Source of the DNA: Paludibacteraceae bacterium | GTDB lineage: Bacteria; Bacteroidota; Bacteroidia; Bacteroidales; Paludibacteraceae | Direction: 5' to 3' | DNA length: 64,000 bases | Assembly (NCBI GenBank): GCA_017550335.1 | Contig: JAFZPM010000046.1 | Span: forward strand, 124,001-188,000 | Part shown: piece by piece, positions 26,539-34,928 of the stretch | Position numbering within the stretch: the stretch's first letter is position 1 | Layout: each line of letters opens with the position of its first letter | The notes under the pieces: model-generated | Database searches by the model: none | What the model saw: only the letters and a program-made list of their open reading frames with translations | Told to the model about the DNA's origin: nothing | Program-made: the position numbers and the translations under genes

Positions 26539-27060
26539 ATGTTATTGAAGTTATTTTACAAATTAACGCATAAGGGCGTTTCCGATGAAGAGATCCCATA
26601 TTATTATAAACGATCGATATTAGGGGAAGTGTGGCATCTTATCCGAAAAGGCATATGCCAAAACATAGCTCCCAATTGTGTGCTTACCCCTGTGCGAATC
26701 GCTCTATATCGCTTGTGTGGGTTCAAAATCGGTAAGAATGTCTTCATTGGCATGAAGTGCTATTTCGATGATGTATGCCCAGAAAACATGATCATTGAGG
26801 ACAATGTTGGCATCTCGTATGGCGTCTATTTCTCATGTCATGGAAGGAAACAAGGCCATAATAAGATCATTATCAGGAACGATGCCCATCTAGGTATGCG
26901 GTGCACCGTCTTGGCGCGGCAGGATATTGAGATCGGTGAAAAGGCGATGGTTGGCGCTATGAGCTTTGTGAACAAATCCATACCCGCCTATACGACAGCT
27001 GTAGGCGTCCCTTGTGAAGTGATAAAAAATGAAGGATATGACGGTTCGGTGAAGCCATGA
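26539..27060 (+). CDS. Hexapeptide-repeat acyltransferase
   Basis: Protein of 173 residues with a left-handed beta-helix: repeats such as IGKNVFIGMKCYFDD, MIIEDNVGISYGVYFSC and IIRNDAHLGMRCTVLARQDIE-IGEKAMVGA (residues about 75-150), then PAYTTAVGVPCEVI. It belongs to the WbbJ/Maa/LacA group that transfers acetyl or a similar acyl group from CoA to a sugar. In-frame earlier starts are GTG 26479 and ATG 26488; the ATG at 26539 gives the usual short helical N-terminus. It is AT-rich relative to the flanking genes. It lacks the N-terminal sugar-binding Rossmann subdomain of PglD. Confidence 0.85.
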   Translation: MLLKLFYKLTHKGVSDEEIPYYYKRSILGEVWHLIRKGICQNIAPNCVLTPVRIALYRLCGFKIGKNVFIGMKCYFDDVCPENMIIEDNVGISYGVYFSCHGRKQGHNKIIIRNDAHLGMRCTVLARQDIEIGEKAMVGAMSFVNKSIPAYTTAVGVPCEVIKNEGYDGSVKP

Positions 27061-27146
27061 TGCCTCCTCTGCGGAAGGAAGGCTCTCTGCCCAGGAACTG
27101 TTAGGCGTGTTTTTGTTGTTTGTGTATTTTATTAATTGATAAATAG

Positions 27147-28127
27147 ATGGTTACGATTATTATACCGGTGCTGAATGAGGAGAAATATCTTTCTCATTGC
27201 TTGGATTCCGTTTTGTCTCAGGATTATCCTTTGGAGGAGATGGAGATCTTGGTGGTGGATGGTATGAGCACCGATGGATCCCGGTCGATCATTCAGCAAT
27301 ATCAGCAGCGTTATCCGCTCATTCGTCTGATAGACAATCCTTCACGGACAGCTCCGTATGCCATGAACAGAGGCATCGAGGCGTCTCGGGGGGATGTGAT
27401 CGTACGTATGGATGCCCATGCCGCGTATCCGTCGAACTATATTTCGGCCTTGTGTGCCCGGCTCGTCGACCTACAGGCTGATAATGTGGGTTGTGTCTGG
27501 GAAACCGATGTCTTGAACAAGACCGCGAAGAGCCTTGCGATCCGTGAAGTGCTCCGCAACAAGCTGGGGGTGGGCAATTCCACCTTCCGTACGGGGTGTT
27601 CCGAGGTGATGCGGGTCGACACGGTTCCCTTCGGTTGTTTCCCGAAAAAAACGTTCGAGCGGTATGGCTTGTATGATGTGCGGCTGACCCGCAATCAGGA
27701 TATTGAACTGAATAAACGCATTGTCAGGAATGGAGGTTCGGTCTATATCGTTCCCGACACCCGTTGCACCTACTATGCGCGTGAGACCTTCTCGGCCTTG
27801 GCGAGGAACAATTACCTCAATGGGTTGTGGAACATCCTGACCGTCTATTACACGAAGACGTTCGGTTCATTGTCCGTTCGGCATTTTATTCCGCTCATGT
27901 TTGTCCTCTCCCTCGTCTTGGGACTTCTTCTCTCCATCTTCTCCCCGTTCCCTCTATTGTCGGTCCTCTTCGCCTACGGGGTGGCGATCGGGGGGATGTC
28001 CGTTCATCTGGCATGCAAGGAGCGGTTGAACGTTTTCTGTCTGGTGGCGGCTTTCTTTGTGCTTCATGTCAGTTATGGCGTGGGGTCCATCGTGGGCTTG
28101 TCCCGCGTGTTGTTCGGGAAAAAATAG
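27147..28127 (+). CDS. Glycosyltransferase family 2 protein, ExoA-like
   Basis: Protein of 326 residues. The GT-A domain starts at once (VTIIIPVLNEEKYLSHCLDS) with VVDGMSTDGS near residue 38 and the metal site in VRMDAHA near residue 92. RNQDIELNKRIVRNG near residue 185 is the catalytic acid region of GT2 enzymes. Two or three hydrophobic segments at the C-terminus (about residues 245-320) anchor it in the inner membrane, as in ExoA-type transferases. It follows the acyltransferase gene after 86 bp and precedes the initiating sugar transferase by 9 bp. Confidence 0.92.
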   Translation: MVTIIIPVLNEEKYLSHCLDSVLSQDYPLEEMEILVVDGMSTDGSRSIIQQYQQRYPLIRLIDNPSRTAPYAMNRGIEASRGDVIVRMDAHAAYPSNYISALCARLVDLQADNVGCVWETDVLNKTAKSLAIREVLRNKLGVGNSTFRTGCSEVMRVDTVPFGCFPKKTFERYGLYDVRLTRNQDIELNKRIVRNGGSVYIVPDTRCTYYARETFSALARNNYLNGLWNILTVYYTKTFGSLSVRHFIPLMFVLSLVLGLLLSIFSPFPLLSVLFAYGVAIGGMSVHLACKERLNVFCLVAAFFVLHVSYGVGSIVGLSRVLFGKK

Positions 28128-28136
28128 CGGCTGGAT

Positions 28137-28745
28137 ATGCTACTCAAACTAGTCTTCGACAGATTGACCTCCTTTTTAGGCCTGTGCCTCTTCTCCTGGC
28201 TCTTGGCCGTGGTGGCCTTGTCCGTGAAATGCTCGGATGGTGGCGCCGTCCTTTTCAAGCAGCGTCGGGTGGGCAGGAATGGAGCGCTTTTCACCATACA
28301 CAAGTTCCGTACCATGCGGGAGGGTCATGGTGGATCCTCCATCTCGGTGGAGGGTGAGGCTCGCATTACCCCTATCGGGAGGTTCCTGCGCCGCTATAAG
28401 TTGGACGAACTGCCTGAGCTATGGGATGTGTTGCGAGGAAAGATGAGCTTCGTCGGTCCTCGTCCGGACGTGCCGGGGTATGCGGACAAACTGCAGGATG
28501 AGGCTCGGGAAATCCTCCGCCTGCTCCCCGGTATCACGGGTCCGGCCACTCTGAAGTACCGGAACGAGGAACATCTGCTGGCTTCGGTGGATGACCCGCA
28601 GAGATACAACGACGAGGTGATCTACCCGGATAAGGTGCGCCTCAATCTCTACTATTTGCGCCATTACTCTTTCTTTTTGGACATGAAGATTATCTTCGCC
28701 ACGTTGTTTGGAAAAAAGATATTATTTGACGGAGAATATATTTGA
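28137..28745 (+). CDS. Initiating phosphoglycosyltransferase, PglC-like
   Basis: Protein of 202 residues of the monotopic bacterial sugar transferase family, which moves a sugar 1-phosphate from UDP to undecaprenyl phosphate and so starts repeat-unit synthesis at the inner membrane. One re-entrant hydrophobic helix (about residues 5-28) is followed by FKQRRVGRNGALFTIHKFRTM, here in two parts: FKQRRVGRNG and FTIHKFRTM, then the catalytic Asp-Glu dyad in KLDELPELWDVLRG and MSFVGPRPDVPGY. The small size equals that of PglC, which uses UDP-di-N-acetylbacillosamine, rather than the longer WbaP/WcaJ type. Confidence 0.93.
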   Translation: MLLKLVFDRLTSFLGLCLFSWLLAVVALSVKCSDGGAVLFKQRRVGRNGALFTIHKFRTMREGHGGSSISVEGEARITPIGRFLRRYKLDELPELWDVLRGKMSFVGPRPDVPGYADKLQDEAREILRLLPGITGPATLKYRNEEHLLASVDDPQRYNDEVIYPDKVRLNLYYLRHYSFFLDMKIIFATLFGKKILFDGEYI

Positions 28746-28761
28746 ATTATGGTTGTTTGCT

Positions 28762-29907
28762 ATGGAGAATAAAAAGCATATTTGCCTGTGCCTTGCGCAC
28801 ATGAGTGAGGCGGGTTGGGAGAGAAAATTCATACAGGAGGCGTTCGACATGAATTGGGTCGCCCCGTTGGGCCCTAATGTGGATGCTTTCGAAGTCGCCT
28901 TGGAACGCTTTTTGGGCGAAGGGAAACGTGTCGCTGCCTTGTCGTCCGGCACTGCCGTCGTCCATCTGTCGATGGTGTTGCTGGATGTCCAGCCGGGGGA
29001 TGAGGTGATTTGCCAAAGCTTCACCTTCGCCGCTTCGTGCAATCCTATTGTGTATCAGGGTGCTACGCCTGTCTTCGTGGACAGCGAGCCGGACACATGG
29101 AACATGGACCCGGACTTGCTGGAGGTGGCGATCAAGGATCGTCTAGCCTGTACGGGTCGTTTGCCTAAGGCCATCGTGCTGGTTTGCCTCTACGGTATGC
29201 CTCCGAAGTATGACGAGATATTGGCGGTCGCAGATCGTTACGGAATCCCTGTCGTGGAGGATGCGGCGGAAGCGTTCGGCTCCAGGTACAAGGGAAGGCT
29301 TTGCGGCACTTTCGGACGATTTGGCGTGTTGAGCTTCAATGGGAATAAGATGATCACCACCTCTGGCGGAGGAGCTCTGGTCTGCCCCGATGAGACTATG
29401 AAGCGGAGGGTTTTGTTCTACGCCACGCAGGCGAGGGAGCCCTTCCCCTATTACCAACACGAACAGATAGGCTATAACTACCGTATGAGCAATGTCTGTG
29501 CGGGTATCGGACGTGGACAGATGTATGTCGCGGAGGATCATATCCGTCACCACCGTCTTCTGGCTGAACAGTATGTGCGGCTCTTCTCCGATGAGGAGGC
29601 TGTCACGGTGCATCTGAATCCGTCGGACTCGTTCGATTCCAATTATTGGCTGAACACGATCACCTTTGACGCATCGTTGACCTGTGATGTCGACCGGGTC
29701 CGTCTCCTTTTGGCGGAGTCTGGTGTGGAGACGCGCCCTTTGTGGAAACCGCTCCACCTGCAACCCGTGTTCAAGGATGCCCCGAGGTACTTGAACGGTG
29801 TGAGCGAACGTTTGTTCGCTTCCGGACTATGCTTGCCTAGCGGTCCTTGCGTCTCTGTGGAGGATGCTGGCTTTGTGGCTGACTTGATCAAATCCTCGCT
29901 TCGTTAG
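28762..29907 (+). CDS. DegT/DnrJ/EryC1 aminotransferase, PglE-like
   Basis: Protein of 381 residues, a PLP-dependent sugar aminotransferase. ALSSGTAVVHLSM is the cofactor phosphate site, VVEDAAEAFGSRYKG the pyridine-nitrogen Asp region, and the Schiff-base lysine is in SFNGNKMITTSGGG (near residue 195). That last motif is the one seen in UDP-4-amino-sugar (bacillosamine type) transaminases such as PglE. The longer open frame to 28708 overlaps the previous gene; the ATG at 28762 gives a standard start. With the PglC- and PglF-like neighbours it should make a UDP-4-amino-4,6-dideoxy-HexNAc. Confidence 0.93.
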   Translation: MENKKHICLCLAHMSEAGWERKFIQEAFDMNWVAPLGPNVDAFEVALERFLGEGKRVAALSSGTAVVHLSMVLLDVQPGDEVICQSFTFAASCNPIVYQGATPVFVDSEPDTWNMDPDLLEVAIKDRLACTGRLPKAIVLVCLYGMPPKYDEILAVADRYGIPVVEDAAEAFGSRYKGRLCGTFGRFGVLSFNGNKMITTSGGGALVCPDETMKRRVLFYATQAREPFPYYQHEQIGYNYRMSNVCAGIGRGQMYVAEDHIRHHRLLAEQYVRLFSDEEAVTVHLNPSDSFDSNYWLNTITFDASLTCDVDRVRLLLAESGVETRPLWKPLHLQPVFKDAPRYLNGVSERLFASGLCLPSGPCVSVEDAGFVADLIKSSLR

Positions 29908-29970
29908 CTCCTGGCGCGGGTCGATCCCTCTAAAGCGGCGGATTTTAGGACTGGACATTTTTTGTATAAA

Positions 29971-30006
29971 AAAGGCTTGCCAAAAATTGTGTTTGGCGAG
30001 CCTTTT
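29971..30006 (+). terminator. Rho-independent terminator after the aminotransferase gene
   Basis: AGGCTTGCCAAA pairs with TTTGGCGAGCCT (one G-T pair), followed by five T. It splits the polysaccharide locus into at least two transcription units. Confidence 0.85.
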
Positions 30007-30009
30007 TCT

Positions 30010-30017
30010 TATTTTTG
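30010..30017 (+). promoter_or_regulatory. -7 promoter element upstream of the PglF-like gene
   Basis: TATTTTTG matches TANNTTTG and begins four bases after the terminator T-run. A partial -33 element (ATTG, 29986-29989) lies 20 bp upstream, inside the terminator loop. The gene starts at 30066. Confidence 0.5.
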
Positions 30018-30065
30018 CGAATTGATTAGATGTGTCTTACATGTTTGTTGGAAGAGATATGATGT

Positions 30066-31991
30066 ATGGCTGATTTCTTTGGAAGGGCGTTTTGTAAGTT
30101 GTACACCTTGTATGGACAATGGTCGCCTTCAAAATATTTTGTGTTAGCGTTTGATTTGCTGATAGCGGTTGTCGTGTTCTTGTTGGTACGTTACGGATCG
30201 TTGTCGGGGGCGCATTGTCTCTATGATGTCCTCTCTGTGTTTGCGCTTTTCCTGGTCTCTTTCGTGGGTGTCCGCACCTATGTCGGGCTGATCCGCCACA
30301 CAGGGTTCTATGATATCGCCCGCATTATCGGCGCTTGTCTCTTGTGCTTCGTGTTGTATTGGTTAGTCGGGTGGGCGTTGACATCCTTCGCTCCTCAGTA
30401 TCTGGATTATATACCTACCAAGATCGAAATGGGGCTGACGGTATCCGTCGCGGCCCTCTTCATCGTGTTGATCCGTCTGCTTATCAAGTTCGTCTATTTC
30501 GTCGGCAAAAAGAATGGTAGCAGGCAACGCAGGGTAGTCGTGGTCTATGGAGCGGGTTCGCTAGGCAGCATGACGAAGAATGTCTTGTCGAGCGACGATA
30601 CGGTGCGTTTCAAGATCCCTTATTTCGTGGACGATGACTTCGCCAAGTCCGGTAAGGTGATGGATGGAGTGCCTGTCCTCTCGGTGGAGGAGGGACTCTC
30701 CCTTGAGACGGTGGAGCGATACAATGTGGACACGTTGGTGCTGGCTATGCCGAATATATCGCCTGACAAGAAACGGATGGTGATCAACGAGGGCGTGAAG
30801 ATGGGCCTGCATGTCTTGTCTGTCCCTTCCCCGAACACATGGATGAGCGGCACGTTCAAGGTGAACCAGTTGCGTGACCTGAAGATCGAGGATTTACTCG
30901 GCCGTGACCCGATTTTCCTGAAAGGGGAGGAGGTGCGCACGTTCCTGAAAGGACAGGTTGTCTTGGTCACGGGCGCTTCCGGCTCCATCGGGCAGGAAAT
31001 CGTGCGCCAGGTGCTTCGTTGTGACGTGAAGAAGGTGGTCTCCCTCGACCAGGCGGAGACTCCCACGTTTGACATCCAATTCGAAATGGCTAAGAACTTC
31101 TCGGCTGACGTCTCTTCCGGCAAATTACAGTTCGTGGTGGCGGATGTGCGGGACGAGGTTCGCATGAGGCATATTTTCTCTGAAATCCGTCCGACGATTG
31201 TCTTCCACGCCGCCGCGTATAAACATGTGCCCCTGATGGAGGAGAACGTCTATGAAGCTGTGCGCATGAATGTGTTCGGCTCTAAACTGATGGCTGACCT
31301 CTCCGTGGAGTTTGGCGTGAAACGTTTTGTGATGATCTCAACGGACAAGGCGGTTAACCCTACCAATGTGATGGGGGCTACCAAACGCTTGGCGGAGATG
31401 TATGTGCAATCCTTCTCGGATGTGCCTACTTCTTTCGTCACGACCCGATTCGGCAATGTGCTGGGCTCGAATGGCTCCGTCATCCCACTCTTCCGCAAGC
31501 AGATAGAGGAGGGTGGGCCAATCACCTTGACCCACAAGGACATCGTTCGCTACTTTATGACCATCCCGGAGGCTTGCTCGTTGGTGCTGGAGTCTTCACT
31601 CATCGGAGAGAACGGTGAGATCTATCTCTTCGACATGGGTAAGCCTGTGCGGATATACGACTTGGCTGTCAGCATGATCAGGTTGTCCCGCGCGTCGGAC
31701 ATAGAGATTAAGGAGATTGGTCTTCGTCCGGGCGAGAAACTCTACGAGGAGGTGCTTTCCGACCGTGAAAAGGCCTCTCCGACTTCCCACCCGAAGATCC
31801 TCAAGGCTAAGATTTGTCCATGCGATTCGGTTAAGTTGAATGCGCAGATCTCCGAGTTGCAGGATATATTGTCCTCCTGCGACGATTTCGCCATCGTGGC
31901 GAAACTGAAGGAGATGGTACCGGAATTTATTAGTAACAACAGTAAATATTCCGTTTTGGACGGGAATAGGGAATGCGCCTCTGTGTCGTGA
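30066..31991 (+). CDS. Nucleotide-sugar 4,6-dehydratase, FlaA1/CapD/PglF-like
   Basis: Protein of 641 residues. Four transmembrane helices occupy about residues 25-150, then a first Rossmann-like domain (VVVYGAGSLGSMTKN near residue 158) and a second SDR domain starting VLVTGASGSIGQEI near residue 298. The active-site region is FVMISTDKAVNPTNVMGATKR, with the M-x3-K arrangement of inner-membrane UDP-GlcNAc 4,6-dehydratases in place of Y-x3-K. The product, a UDP-4-keto-6-deoxy sugar, is the substrate of the aminotransferase just upstream. It has its own promoter after the terminator. Confidence 0.95.
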   Translation: MADFFGRAFCKLYTLYGQWSPSKYFVLAFDLLIAVVVFLLVRYGSLSGAHCLYDVLSVFALFLVSFVGVRTYVGLIRHTGFYDIARIIGACLLCFVLYWLVGWALTSFAPQYLDYIPTKIEMGLTVSVAALFIVLIRLLIKFVYFVGKKNGSRQRRVVVVYGAGSLGSMTKNVLSSDDTVRFKIPYFVDDDFAKSGKVMDGVPVLSVEEGLSLETVERYNVDTLVLAMPNISPDKKRMVINEGVKMGLHVLSVPSPNTWMSGTFKVNQLRDLKIEDLLGRDPIFLKGEEVRTFLKGQVVLVTGASGSIGQEIVRQVLRCDVKKVVSLDQAETPTFDIQFEMAKNFSADVSSGKLQFVVADVRDEVRMRHIFSEIRPTIVFHAAAYKHVPLMEENVYEAVRMNVFGSKLMADLSVEFGVKRFVMISTDKAVNPTNVMGATKRLAEMYVQSFSDVPTSFVTTRFGNVLGSNGSVIPLFRKQIEEGGPITLTHKDIVRYFMTIPEACSLVLESSLIGENGEIYLFDMGKPVRIYDLAVSMIRLSRASDIEIKEIGLRPGEKLYEEVLSDREKASPTSHPKILKAKICPCDSVKLNAQISELQDILSSCDDFAIVAKLKEMVPEFISNNSKYSVLDGNRECASVS

Positions 31992-32062
31992 TGCTTTATG
32001 GATGCTTGGCCTTGCGTAAGTGCGCTTCCCGCCAGTTGATTTTGTAATTGATGAATGTTAGA

Positions 32063-33106
32063 ATGGAAACACTATATCCTTTGCTTTTTAAGTTGAATCT
32101 CCACCAATTGGTGTGGGGTGGAAATCGTTTGAAACCTTTCAAGGAGCTGACTCCCTCCGAGGATGATAGGATCGGGGAGAGCTGGGAGATCAGTGCGGTC
32201 CGCGACAGCGAGTCTGTCGTGGCGAATGGCCCGTTGAAGGGGGTGAAGCTGAACGAACTGGTCGGTTCGTACAGGGAGCTGCTTTTGGGCAAGGTGGTCC
32301 ATTCCATGTACGGGGTCACCTTCCCCTTGTTGGTGAAGTTCATCGACGCGGCGCATGACCTCTCCATTCAGGTGCATCCGAACGACGAGCTGGCGATGAA
32401 ACGTCACGGTTGCTTCGGCAAGACGGAGATGTGGTATGTCATGGACGCACTCCCGGAGGCGAAGCTCTATTGCGGCTTCAAATCCAGCATCTCCAAGTAT
32501 GAGTATGGGAAGCGGGTGGAGGATCACTCCATCTGCGAGGTGCTGCAGGAGTATCCTGTCAAGAGCGGGGATGTCTTCTTTATCCCTGCGGGCCGTGTGC
32601 ATGCGATCTGTGGCGGTTCCTTGATCGCCGAGGTGCAGCAGAGCAGCGATGTGACCTATCGTATCTACGATTACGGACGTTTGGGCTTGGACGGACAACC
32701 GCGCGAACTGCATACCGAGCTGGCGAAGGACGCGATCGACTACAACGTGGTGGAGAACTACAAGACGGAGTATGAACGTAAACTGAACAAGCCTGTCTGC
32801 ATCTCCGAATGCCAGTTCTTTACGGTTAAACTGTTGGAAATCAATAGGGGATTCCACCGCAAACTCTTCAAATACGACTCTTTCATCATCTACATGTGCC
32901 TGGAGGGAAATTGTACCATCAAGGTGCTCTCTACCCGTGGCTTCGACGGCGATATGCCAATGATCAGGGAAGTCCATCTCTCCAAGGGAAACAGCTGCCT
33001 CGTGCCTGCCGCCGTGGCGGATATCATGATCACACCGATGAATGAGGAGGGACGCACGAAACTATTGGAGGTGTATATCGACAATAAGCACTTTAATAAA
33101 GAGTAA
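32063..33106 (+). CDS. manA: Mannose-6-phosphate isomerase, class I
   Basis: Protein of 347 residues that interconverts fructose 6-phosphate and mannose 6-phosphate. Zinc ligands are visible in LSIQVHPND (Gln and His, near residue 100) and KTEMWYVMDA (Glu, near residue 120), with the third histidine in IPAGRVHAI near 180. VWGGNRLKPF at the start and DVTYRIYDYGR near 200 are family motifs. Candidate starts are ATG 32051 and 32063; the second begins METLYPLLFKL, closer to homologues. It closes the polysaccharide locus; supply of mannose-derived sugars is likely, although no manB or manC is present here. Confidence 0.93.
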   Translation: METLYPLLFKLNLHQLVWGGNRLKPFKELTPSEDDRIGESWEISAVRDSESVVANGPLKGVKLNELVGSYRELLLGKVVHSMYGVTFPLLVKFIDAAHDLSIQVHPNDELAMKRHGCFGKTEMWYVMDALPEAKLYCGFKSSISKYEYGKRVEDHSICEVLQEYPVKSGDVFFIPAGRVHAICGGSLIAEVQQSSDVTYRIYDYGRLGLDGQPRELHTELAKDAIDYNVVENYKTEYERKLNKPVCISECQFFTVKLLEINRGFHRKLFKYDSFIIYMCLEGNCTIKVLSTRGFDGDMPMIREVHLSKGNSCLVPAAVADIMITPMNEEGRTKLLEVYIDNKHFNKE

Positions 33107-33150
33107 TCTTAACTCTTAATTCATAATTAATAATTCATAATTCATAATTT
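33107..33150. repeat. AT-rich short tandem repeat, AATTCATA type
   Basis: Repeats of CTTAA(C/T)TC and AATTCATAATT follow the manA stop directly. The same kind of sequence occurs at 58708-58738 and flanks the four-helix-bundle gene at 59526-60014. Confidence 0.6.
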
Positions 33151-33300
33151 GCCACATGACATCTTTCATGCCGCATGAACGTTTGTTTATGAAATAATGA
33201 AATTTATCTTTCGATCGCAGTTTTAATGATAAATTATAATGGAAGTGTGCCCGATTTTTACTTTTATTTGAGAAAAAACAAATAAAAAATAGGTTATTGG

Positions 33301-33330
33301 TTGTATTTTATGTGAAAATTCTTATATTCG
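33301..33330 (+). promoter_or_regulatory. Probable promoter of the MORN-repeat gene
   Basis: TATATTCG (33323-33330), one mismatch from TANNTTTG, lies 19 bp after a partial -33 element (GTTG, ending 33303). The start codon is 33 bp downstream. Confidence 0.4.
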
Positions 33331-33363
33331 CGATACTAAAAAAACAAAAAGGAACGGATAAAC

Positions 33364-33834
33364 ATGAAAGCAAAAATTTTGGCGATTGTCGCAATCCTTG
33401 CTCTTACTGGCATTGAGGCGAATGCACAATGTAAAGGGAAATGCAGAAATGGTTTCGGTACATTCACCTTCGAAAGTGGTGAAACGTATACTGGCAACTT
33501 CGTTGACGGTAAATTCGAGGGAAAGGGAACTTACAAGTTTAAGTCCGGTTCTGTCTATGAAGGAGAATATAAGGCAGGCGTTCGTGAAGGACAAGGAAAG
33601 TTCACGTACCCTACGGGTGACGTATACGAGGGTCCTTTCGTGAATGGTAAGCCAGAGGGCGTTGGCGTATACACTTACTCCAACGGCGATAGATACGAAG
33701 GCGAATTCAAGAACGGTAAGAAACACGGTAACGGTGTCTACACGTTCGCTAGCGGAACCAAGCAGACGGGCGTTTTCGAAGATGGTGACATCATCGAGGA
33801 GATCAGCATCGAGCGTCCTAGAAAGAATGGTTAA
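33364..33834 (+). CDS. Secreted MORN-repeat protein
   Basis: Protein of 156 residues with a clear signal peptide (MKAKILAIVAILALTGIEANAQ). The mature part is almost entirely MORN repeats, about five to six units of 23 residues: GFGTFTFESGETYTGNFVDG, GKGTYKFKSGSVYEGEYKAG, GQGKFTYPTGDVYEGPFVNG, GVGVYTYSNGDRYEGEFKNG and GNGVYTFASGTKQTGVFEDG. The protein should fold as an elongated beta sheet exposed in the periplasm or at the surface; ligand unknown. Single gene with its own promoter and terminator. Confidence 0.92.
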   Translation: MKAKILAIVAILALTGIEANAQCKGKCRNGFGTFTFESGETYTGNFVDGKFEGKGTYKFKSGSVYEGEYKAGVREGQGKFTYPTGDVYEGPFVNGKPEGVGVYTYSNGDRYEGEFKNGKKHGNGVYTFASGTKQTGVFEDGDIIEEISIERPRKNG

Positions 33835-33854
33835 TTTTTGAATCTTAAAGGTTT

Positions 33855-33887
33855 AAAGGGACATTCCTTTCGGGGTGTCCTTTTTTT
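33855..33887 (+). terminator. Rho-independent terminator after the MORN gene
   Basis: AAAGGGACATTCC pairs imperfectly with GGGGTGTCCTTT and runs into seven T. It ends six bases before the ATG of the next gene. Confidence 0.75.
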
Positions 33888-33892
33888 GTGAT

Positions 33893-34846
33893 ATGGCGAG
33901 ATATATCCTCTTTTTATCCTTGGTCCTCCCTCTGCTCGCGCTCTCGTGCTCGGATGGATTCAACGTGGGCCAAGATGGTGCGGAGTCCTCTGTGGCGGAC
34001 TGCACCTCCCAGAACTTGTTGCTCTCCGATTCGCTGGTGGCGGATTCCATAGCGGTTGATTCCGCTCATGCCATCCACGCCGATTCGGTGCGCATCGTCA
34101 TCGAGTTCTTCGACGCCTTCGGTGAACCGATGAACCACCCTGTGGAGATCCAACTGGAGGATAATTTCTTCCCTGACACCCGCATGACGGACCACCATGG
34201 CACGCTCACCTATATGACGCACAAGGATCACGTCGTCTACGTGGTCTACTCGAACGATACGCTGATCACGTATGAGAACATGAAGGGTGGGGAGGAGCTG
34301 ACCGACCACCTCCAGCTGAATGTGCGCCCTATGTATGGTAGGATTATGGACAACAATGGTACGCCCCATGTCAATATGCCTGTCCATATGCACTTCCGTA
34401 GCGGAAGGAAGGACCGCACCTCCGCCTGTGGCTCCGATGTGCTTTTCACCACCGACTCTTCCGGCTATTACCACACGTATGTGCCTACGTATTTCCATAG
34501 CATTGTCCTGCGTACCTGCGGCTTTGTCTTCGGTGTGATCCCTCGCGCCGAGTTCGAGTCTTACCCGAAGCAGAACTTCCTCTTCGACCCGTTCGAGGTG
34601 GAGAACCGATGCGCGTATGGCTTGCCGCATCATGAATTTTTCCTGGAGATCCCTGTCTCGGAAGGCTATGATAAGATGTCTGTCGAGGCGAAGAATTGGC
34701 CTGCGTTGTTCGCGTTGGACCAGACGCTGGAAATGGGGGAGTCCGTGGTCGTTAAGATTGTCTTCCCTCATCGCACCTCCACCTATAAACTGAAGAAACG
34801 AAACGGCGCGTTCTACGTGCCTAAAATGCAGGTATGCATACGATGA
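33893..34846 (+). CDS. Lipoprotein with carboxypeptidase-regulatory-like segments
   Basis: Protein of 317 residues. MARYILFLSLVLPLLALSC is a signal peptide with lipobox LALSC. The open frame begins earlier at 33875 but that lies in the terminator T-run. Two segments look like small beta-sandwich (carboxypeptidase-regulatory or Ig-like) units: IVIEFFDAFGEPMNHPVEIQ near residue 65 and GRIMDNNGTPHVNMPVHMHF near 150, each with a gly-turn and a following D-x-x-G-x-Y/L pattern. No catalytic motif is visible. Likely attached to the outer membrane; function unknown. It converges on gldB. Confidence 0.7.
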   Translation: MARYILFLSLVLPLLALSCSDGFNVGQDGAESSVADCTSQNLLLSDSLVADSIAVDSAHAIHADSVRIVIEFFDAFGEPMNHPVEIQLEDNFFPDTRMTDHHGTLTYMTHKDHVVYVVYSNDTLITYENMKGGEELTDHLQLNVRPMYGRIMDNNGTPHVNMPVHMHFRSGRKDRTSACGSDVLFTTDSSGYYHTYVPTYFHSIVLRTCGFVFGVIPRAEFESYPKQNFLFDPFEVENRCAYGLPHHEFFLEIPVSEGYDKMSVEAKNWPALFALDQTLEMGESVVVKIVFPHRTSTYKLKKRNGAFYVPKMQVCIR

Positions 34847-34928
34847 CCGTGCCGGACGCTTGAGGGCCTCTGGCGCGTTTAAAACCGCTCTCTTCGGGCG
34901 ATTTCACTCTTTCCCCTATTGATGCTTT

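Noticed and set aside
34847..34928. Possible terminator between two converging genes
   Set aside because: Only a short weak stem (CGCTCTCTTCGGGCG) without a T-run was seen.
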